From: Ceratobasidium sp. AG-K
Taxonomy: Eukaryota; Basidiomycota; Agaricomycetes; Cantharellales; Ceratobasidiaceae
DNA length: 64,000 nucleotides
Direction: 5' to 3'
Assembly (NCBI GenBank): GCA_037039685.1
Contig: JAWNGF010000012.1
Span: 1,550,001-1,614,000 of the forward strand
In this document: positions 57,441 to 64,000 of the stretch, piece by piece
Numbering within the stretch: position 1 is the stretch's first letter
Layout: each line of letters opens with the position of its first letter
The notes under the pieces: model-generated
Told to the model about the DNA's origin: nothing
What the model saw: the letters and a program-made list of their open reading frames with translations, nothing else
Database searches by the model: none
Program-made: the position numbers and the translations under genes

Positions 57441-59439
57441 CATCTCACAAATTGTCCGGCCTCATTTGAGGTGCTCTATACTACCTGACAACTTTAAGCT
57501 GTCACAGGACAGGAAATAACTTGTCGGATAGCCATACGGTAACTCTTAGGTTCATCTTCACGAGGTTTTCTGTGAGGATCACAGCTGCGGGGAGCGAGCG
57601 TAACAAATAGATTGGGAAACTATCCGTTGGATCAGGAAGTCAAACCGTCGTTTAGATTTTGTATGCCCTCGCGGTAGGATCTACACTAATTTGGAATAAC
57701 CTAGCGGCTACGTTCTTTGATGCAAACCTGGAGATAGAACTGTCCCAACACTTATTTGATCTTCAGCTGGGTGAGTAGCCGTGAGGCGAACCTTTGTGAT
57801 TGTCCCACAACATCTATTAATTATGTCGGAATTTAGCGCGCCGCGTCGAACGCTTAACTCGAATGAAACCGCCCACAGGGGGACCCTCTGAACGCCATCA
57901 TGCTCCAGATGCTGCAGCCAACGATCACGTCCCAATTACTTCACAGGCGAAAAAAAACTCTAACTGGGAATACTCAGTCTACGATCAACCCAAAAAGTTC
58001 TGAGTCCCCGACTACTAACCGCGGCGAACTCGCTCTGCATCATGGCGATAAACGAAAGAGAAAAACGATTCGCCAACGTCTGCTGAGGTTTTGATTGAAA
58101 TGTGGGAAGCTCTCGATCGCATATACAAATCAATGATTTCTAGTCAGAATAGCTTAGCGCAAGTAATAGATTTTACTATTATGCTCCAAAGACATGCGCT
58201 TTATACGAAATTTCAGGGATTCAACTCGGGTCACAGGAGTATAGGTGCACACAGTTTAGTTAACAACAAAGGCGAGATCCCAGAGGTAAAGACAGAAAGC
58301 CAATACTGTTCATAGCAGAGCTAGAGCTAAGTGGCCACTTATTGAAAAAATTAGACGCATGGTCTCCCAACAGTGCACGATCGTAATCGCTTCAGTGGAA
58401 TAACAACTTTAGGGATCCCAACCCGACATGATACCTTCGGTTTTACGACATGGGGAGTGAATTGGTAGAGGATGAGGAGTGCCCAATAGTCAACCACGCA
58501 AAGATAGCGGGCGCAAAAAATATGTTAGAGCGGGGCAGTTATACTCGTGTAGCGTAGCTTCTTCTCGGATATAGCTTGTTTTCAGGCTCAGACCCAACCT
58601 ATGTCCATTACAAGTCTAGTGTATGCGAGCTAAACAGCGAGGGAATAAAGGGCATTTATTTCGCTGATATGTCGCCCAGCGGCTAACATTGTTTCCCTTT
58701 CATCCGACGGGGCATCCGGTTCGGGACTTCATACTCATCAGGGCGTGGCCATCACTTTCCTATACCTCCTGAAAGCTAGCGGCTGCATGGTTTAGGAGTT
58801 CCTCCTACCACCTCAGCTTCCGCCGCTTCTGGCTATCGTGTTCGATCTCTAGGACTCACCCAGTAATGTAGAAGTGGAAACGATCCATACTGGCCGAAGG
58901 GCGCTTACTGGATTCTCAATTTTTAAATAATTTTGAGGATCTTGGCGTGCCTGCAGGATATGAATGGTTATACTATGTGATTACCTCGCTGCTCGTTGTC
59001 CCGCATTGAATGGTTCTGTGTCAGTGGTGCTTCGACCCTTGGGCTATTCAGCAAAAAAACAAAACCCTGCAGAGTCCTCCGGAGCCAGGGCTTTGCTCAG
59101 GAGAGCTGCGTAGACTCCGGAGCGCGCTGGGAGCGTCGCGATCACGTGCTCCAGAGCACTCGGGGAGCCAACACAGCGCTCCCGCGCTCCGGAACATATT
59201 CCATTTTTGCTGTTGTACTTATTTAATAAATTGGTTCGTGGGAGCTTATCACGCGACTCGACTTGGCTGAAGAATCACGACCAGTCTGACAACGCCACGC
59301 GATATTGTACTGCTCTGTTTACTTATCCACGAAGTCATAACCTTGTCAACAATATTACTATTCATACTCTCCAAAGGCCTTCGACGACTCTACTAGCAAT
59401 CCTATTCTTACGCATCTAACCCCCCCGCCCCACTTTTGC
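57441..59439. other. Gene-poor region, 2 kb
   Basis: Short frames near 57830-58080 (PITSQAKKNSNWEYSVYDQ) have no recognisable family. A GC-rich patch at 59070-59190 contains several CTCCGGAGC-like palindromic words. No gene is supported. Confidence 0.4.
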
Positions 59440-60962
59440 CTACAAATTATCGTAGAGAGCGCTCGAAAGGAGGTCTACATCCCGACCACGACCCCCGGTC
59501 CTCGTCCGACTTGGTTCACGCGAATATTGAGGCGTGCGTGCGGCCGAGTGGATGTGAGACGTTGTACCACCATTGAGTTGGTGCAACCCCTCACGGACGT
59601 ATTCCTCGAACAGAGGCTTGTAAAGTGGGTCCCAGCTAGCGTAAGTCCAGTCAATATTTTATGAAATAGAAAGAGTCGCCCGGGGAAAGTGGGATTAAGA
59701 CGCACCGACTCAACGCAGGTCTCCTCTCGACGAGGTCATCCGCGGCCCAACGAATCCTGAGACGATCCAGATCTTCACTTGTTTCATTATCTGGGCAAAT
59801 GATGTAAAATTCGCCCTCGCGGACGTGGGCGAGCATGTACTGGACGGTCTGCTTGGCTGTCCATGCTCCGGCTGGTTTCTCAGTGTTGGAACCGGCGGTC
59901 ATACCCGTAAATGTCCATCCTGGGCTGCATGAAGAATTAGATACTGTAAAAGGGAAGAAAAGGTGCGTACACGAAGAGATGCGCCGTGACTTTGCTTCCC
60001 CGAGCTCGCAGCTCGTGCGAAAGATTTTCGGTGATGACTTTGACTCCAGCTTTGGAGACATTGTACGCGGGGTTACCCCTGTAAACAATTCCCAAATTTA
60101 GCATTTATCTAATATCTTTCGGCCGGGACGCACGGCGGACTCGTGATGCCCTGCTTGGAGCCAGTGTTGATAATCAACGAGGGGTTTTCCTACAGGCGCG
60201 AGGGTTAGTCGGGAGCTTAATCGGCCGATAGAACGCGTACCTGGTTGATCATGGAATTTGTAAAAACTTGGAGCATGTTAATGACCTGCAGATTGAATCA
60301 TATCAGAACACAAGGAAAGAGGCGTATGCACAGTGACTTACTCCCCAAAGATTAACGTCTAGGATTTTGGTCCATACATCGCGTCCAGACCAAGTAGAGC
60401 TCCCGGCCGAGCCAACGCCCGCGTTGTTTAGAAGAACATTAACCTGCCAGCAGCGCGCAATTACGCAACAGGAAGTGTGAGGGGTGCCTCGGACATGGAG
60501 GGCCGGAAACAAGAGAGTGGTGATGGGAAGGGGGCAGGGGAGCGTTTCGACTACATAGTAGTATTTACCTCTCCGAACGCCTCGAACGTGCGATCTGCCA
60601 AGGCCTGCACCTGGTCCAGTTTGCTCACGTCGGTGGGTACGGCAAGCACATTTGCTTCGCCGAACTTGGCGCTAAGCTCTTTGGCGGCTGCTTCGAGCTT
60701 ATGCGCGTCAACGTCGGCGAGTACAACCTTGAGGCCCTCTCTGTGCAGATCAGAGTCAGCGATTGGACTTTGGCGCGGTCCAAGGCACGTACGACGCGAG
60801 TTCCCAGGCCGCGGCAAGTCCGATTCCGCCCGCCGCACCGGTGATAAGGGCAACTCGGCCCGAGTGGATCGCGGCATGGCTCTCTTCATTGACAGGGGAT
60901 CGTGCCTCGTCAGTAGCACGAAGGGTGACGCGCGTAGACACGGGGGACAATCGAGTAGACAT
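59440..60962 (-). CDS. Short-chain dehydrogenase/reductase (SDR)
   Basis: Eight exons (60962-60793, 60740-60569, 60443-60342, 60285-60241, 60189-60134, 60078-59971, 59924-59706, 59635-59440) encode 355 residues. The cofactor motif TGAAGGIG is at 41-48, NNAG at 120-123, the catalytic Ser is Ser174 in INTGSKQG, and the Tyr187/Lys191 pair is in YNVSK. PGWTFTGMT follows the active site. It is a classical-type SDR using NAD(P)H; the DVD after the second strand suggests NAD(H) preference. About 35 N-terminal residues precede the Rossmann fold and could be a targeting segment. A Tc1/mariner element lies 80 bp upstream of the start codon. Confidence 0.92.
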
Positions 60963-61043
60963 GGAGGATGTTGTGTAGAACTATAGCTTCTGTTCGAGGC
61001 TACTTATAGCGACGTCGAGATCCTGATCTCAGCGTCATGCTTA

Positions 61044-61148
61044 CACTATCTCACAATAATATTGCAACACGTGACCTCGAAAGGTCAACATCGTTGCGAC
61101 GCACGACTTTGCAAGTTTCGGGGGTCGGTCCGATAATGAAAGTTGTAG
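61044..61148 (+). repeat. Left terminal inverted repeat of the Tc1/mariner element
   Basis: 105 bp. The first 66 bases are identical to the right terminus; four mismatches in total, all in the inner 40 bases. Confidence 0.93.
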
Positions 61149-61347
61149 GTTAGAGTTGAGAGAACAATAGGGTAAAAAATCGTGTGATTCTAGGAAGATG
61201 ACGTCGATGCACATGAACAATGGCATTTTTAGTGTTGCAATTATTTTGTGGATTACTAAGCTTGCCGCCACCCCCTCTCCTATAATTCATGTCTCTCAAT
61301 AAAAACGCGCTGTTCTGGTACGATTTCTGCACACATAGCATTCTCCC

Positions 61348-62367
61348 ATGACTCGTCATCTGTCCCCTGAAATTCGCGCCCAAATTATCGCACTTCGGGA
61401 GCATGGGGCTAGCATCTACAAGATTGCCTCTCAGCTGCACGTCCACCCCTCCACCGTCAGCCGCACTTGTCAGCGGCACACAAAGACCCGCAGCTTTTAC
61501 TCGCAGAACACCAAGGCTGGTCGTCCACGCAAGTTGAAGCATGCTGATGCTCGATTTGCTGCCCTTCAAGCCGCTCGAGTCTGTGTTCCTACAGCTGCAA
61601 ACATCCAACGCGAATTTTTCCCCAATGTTTCTGCCGAAACCGTGTGCCGCCGTCTTCGCAAGCTTGGTATTTATGGTTATAGGCGTCGTCGCGTTCCCCT
61701 GCTCACTTATCGGCATCGGGTCAACCGTTTGGCATGGGGTAGAGACCATGCAACCTGGGTAGCTTGTGACTGGCGCCGTGTCCTCATTTCCGACGAGTCT
61801 AAATTCAATATTTTTGCGTCGGATGGGCAGCGCTGGTGTTGGCATAAGAAGGGACTGTCTCTAGATCCTTGTTATACTCAGAAGACGGTGAAACACGGCG
61901 GTGGGAAGGTTATGGTGTGGGGGTGTGTTACCCCGTCAGGGGTGGGACGTCTTTACAGGATTACAGGTACTATGACAGCGCGCATATACACCCAAATCTT
62001 GGACGACGCACTTGTCGGGACCCTCGCTGATCATAACATGTCCCGAGACGAGGTTATCTTCCAGCACGACAATGATCCCAAGCATACAGCCAAGCATACG
62101 AAGAACTGGTTGGCCAACAACGGGTTCTCGGTGCTCCCTTGGCCGGCCAACAGCCCCGATATGAGCATAATCAAGAACGTTTGGGACTACTTGGACCGCC
62201 AGGTGCGCAAGCGTAACCCACTGCCCCGGAATGCGGACCAGATGTGGGAGGCTCTGCTGGAGGAATGGGAGAATATCCCTGGTAGCTTCATTGATAAATT
62301 GTATGACTCTATGCCATCGAGGATTGATGAATTGATTACGAGGAAGGGGGGAAATACTCGCTACTAG
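61348..62367 (+). CDS. Tc1-type transposase, third catalytic residue changed to Lys
   Basis: A single uninterrupted frame of 339 residues. The N-terminus is a paired-like helix-turn-helix (IYKIASQLHVHPSTVSRTC). The catalytic domain has Asp149 in LISDESKFNIF and Asp241 in FQHDNDPKHTAKHT. At the position of the expected Glu of the DD34E triad, exactly 34 residues after Asp241, the sequence is SPDMSIIKNVWDYL with Lys276 (AAG at 62173-62175) where the family has NPIENVW. The protein should bind the termini but not catalyse transposition. One base change (GAG to AAG) would explain it. A Kozak-like ATG and 300-bp upstream leader lie within the element. Confidence 0.93.
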   Translation: MTRHLSPEIRAQIIALREHGASIYKIASQLHVHPSTVSRTCQRHTKTRSFYSQNTKAGRPRKLKHADARFAALQAARVCVPTAANIQREFFPNVSAETVCRRLRKLGIYGYRRRRVPLLTYRHRVNRLAWGRDHATWVACDWRRVLISDESKFNIFASDGQRWCWHKKGLSLDPCYTQKTVKHGGGKVMVWGCVTPSGVGRLYRITGTMTARIYTQILDDALVGTLADHNMSRDEVIFQHDNDPKHTAKHTKNWLANNGFSVLPWPANSPDMSIIKNVWDYLDRQVRKRNPLPRNADQMWEALLEEWENIPGSFIDKLYDSMPSRIDELITRKGGNTRY

Positions 62368-62556
62368 TTTCTACAAAGTTTTGTATTGTGTCTACTATCT
62401 GTATCTTGTGTTCTCAGTAATTCATTGTCGGTTGGTCTGTTTGCAATTTCAAATCCTCAAAATTATTGCAACACCTCCTGAAGAGATTGATGCACATCTT
62501 GGTGCAGAATTGGCCAATTACTCTGAAATTTTGGCACAAAGCTACAAGTTACGGTA

Positions 62557-62661
62557 GCTACAAGTTTTGTTATCGGACCGACCCCCGAAACTTGCTAAGT
62601 CGTGCGTCGCAACGATGTTGACCTTTCGAGGTCACGTGTTGCAATATTATTGTGAGATAGT
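62557..62661 (-). repeat. Right terminal inverted repeat of the Tc1/mariner element
   Basis: Inverted partner of 61044-61148; it ends GATAGTG followed by the TA target duplication. Confidence 0.93.
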
Positions 62662-62663
62662 GT

Positions 62664-64000
62664 ACGTGACCGGGAGCCAATCAGCGCCCGCCATCACCGC
62701 ATCCGGACCTGATCTCCCACCGCACTGACATGTATTCCTAGGTGTATGCGCATTTCCTCAATTCGAGGGTGCTCGGCATAAAAAACTCACATTCCTTTGG
62801 TTGTGCAGGTTTGATTTTGTTGTGGTGGATCGACAATGCCGGCGTTACCCAAGAACGGTTGCCCCAATGCTGATTATTCGAAATAGTCTGCTATCTGAAG
62901 GGCGTAGCTACCAATCGTGCCTACACATGGCCCCCACGTTTTCAAGAAATTTTGGCGTGCCCGGGCCGTTTGCGAGCAGCGAAACGGGAAGGTGAGGAGT
63001 CCTCATGCACGTTACAGACTCGGGGCCACCACCGTTACCGTAACCCTCTCCACTACATTTCCTTCACTTCAGTACCAGGATCCACCGACCACGGCCAGAC
63101 ACACAGGGAATCGTTGGAACTGAAGCCGTTCATACTTATCTGAACCCAGATGTTGGTTAGAGGATGATATCTCTGTGAAGATTGTCTATTTTGAAGTACT
63201 GTTTCGTCACTCTCGGGTTCGATTTTATTCAGCTAGCTCAGTTCTCTTATCAGTGTCTCGGGCATGTACCAGCCGCCTAGAATTCTATCTAGAAACCCAC
63301 CGTGCTATAAACTCCGGTCTTAGACTTTGTTGCTTTTGCTTCTTGAGTTTATACACCGGCGCAATCCTTCCCTTGGGCATTCTGGCGTCCATCATTCCTT
63401 ATCACTAGGATCCGCTAAGGCCCCATGAATCATTCATTCGACGTCCTATCTAGCCTTTAGTTACTTAATTCTCATGATATCACCACCCTTGAGAACTGTT
63501 TGCGTGCAATCTGATTGTTCAATACGCTCGACGATTTCGGCGTACAACTTATTGATCAGCAACACTTACTGAGGCTCACAGATCTGACTTATGAACCCAC
63601 CTGACTACAGAAGGAATAAACATTCAGCTATTTACATGCTTGGGTTGTTTATGGTTTTGGATATTAAATTACACACTTGAGATCTGTCGCCAACGTATAA
63701 GTTCCTACCTTAGCTTTGGGGACTCGGTTCTCACATTTAGTGAGTACTTCTCCCATCAAATGTTTTATTTTGATGGTGCTTTATACTGTCTAATATAAAT
63801 ATTGATATAAGTCCCTTTATCTACATTAATACAACTCAAGTATACCACGGATGCTTGGTCGCGGGTGCGGACCAATATAGTAATATGAACATGGTCACTC
63901 AACTACTGCAACAACCGCGTCGGACGACAGTCATGTGCATGCGAATCGACCGTCCTCAACATCCAATGCCTATGCAACTTTGGTTCAGTTACCAGTCCAA
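62664..64000. other. Intergenic to the right edge
   Basis: The first part continues the upstream region of the SDR gene that was split by the Tc1 insertion. Short plus-strand frames (up to 77 codons) show no family resemblance. The last 500 bp are AT-rich with no supported gene. Confidence 0.45.

Larger units (their letters stand above)
61044..62661 (+). mobile_element. Complete Tc1/mariner-type transposon
   Basis: The 1618-bp element is bounded by TA dinucleotides (61042-61043 and 62662-62663). It has 105-bp terminal inverted repeats beginning CACTATCTCACAATAATATT and encodes one transposase on the plus strand. The close match of the two termini suggests a recent insertion. Confidence 0.95.

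Overview
The window looks like nuclear DNA of an Agaricomycete fungus. The best fit is Rhizoctonia or a close relative in the Ceratobasidiaceae. The reasons are short (45-65 nt) GT-AG introns breaking nearly every gene, a fungal gene set (GH5 exo-glucanase, PsiD/PSD-type decarboxylase, Plavaka-type and Tc1-type transposases, Tad-like LINE debris), and protein families I associate with that genus (F-box, MYND/DUF4470, tandem small kinases, NLR-like starts). The species call is inference from recalled family resemblance. Exon models were built by hand; where I summed them, spliced lengths are multiples of three.

Layout. 0-13 kb: the start of a possible NLR-type gene leaving the left edge (-), a 10-exon quinone oxidoreductase (+), a PSD/PsiD-like decarboxylase (+), a membrane-anchored GH5 glucan 1,3-beta-glucosidase (+) and a SAM-dependent methyltransferase with one GC-AG intron (+). 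13.4-17 kb: two decayed inverted copies of the GH5 gene (-). The better preserved copy is interrupted by a 256-bp solo LTR and an 87-bp foldback element. 18.7-24.5 kb: a long zinc-finger gene (+) and a small ricin-B/beta-trefoil lectin-like gene (+) whose promoter and start codon are one arm of a large inverted repeat.

24.6-31.4 kb is a repeat island. An interstitial (CCTAA)n tract is followed by an 84-bp tandem array organised in 252-bp higher-order units. Next come a GC-rich promoter-like stretch, a complete hammerhead ribozyme fold and a second short CCTAA tract. After that lie a broken Plavaka transposase (-), an extra copy of its 3' part, and an inserted LINE fragment. The CCTAA-array-ribozyme-CCTAA unit is the most unusual feature; it resembles a non-autonomous, telomere-associated Penelope-type retroelement.

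31.6-64 kb: proteasome subunit beta-6 (-) with two very long introns, a 2OG-Fe(II) oxygenase (-), a 1190-residue DUF4470/MYND protein (+), two tandem protein kinases with matching intron positions (+), a coiled-coil membrane-tail protein with a one-base frame break (+), an F-box protein (+), a degraded MYND-type gene (+), a short-chain dehydrogenase (-), and a complete Tc1/mariner element inserted 80 bp upstream of that dehydrogenase. The transposase has an intact frame but a Glu-to-Lys change at the third catalytic position. No tRNA, rRNA or CRISPR was seen.
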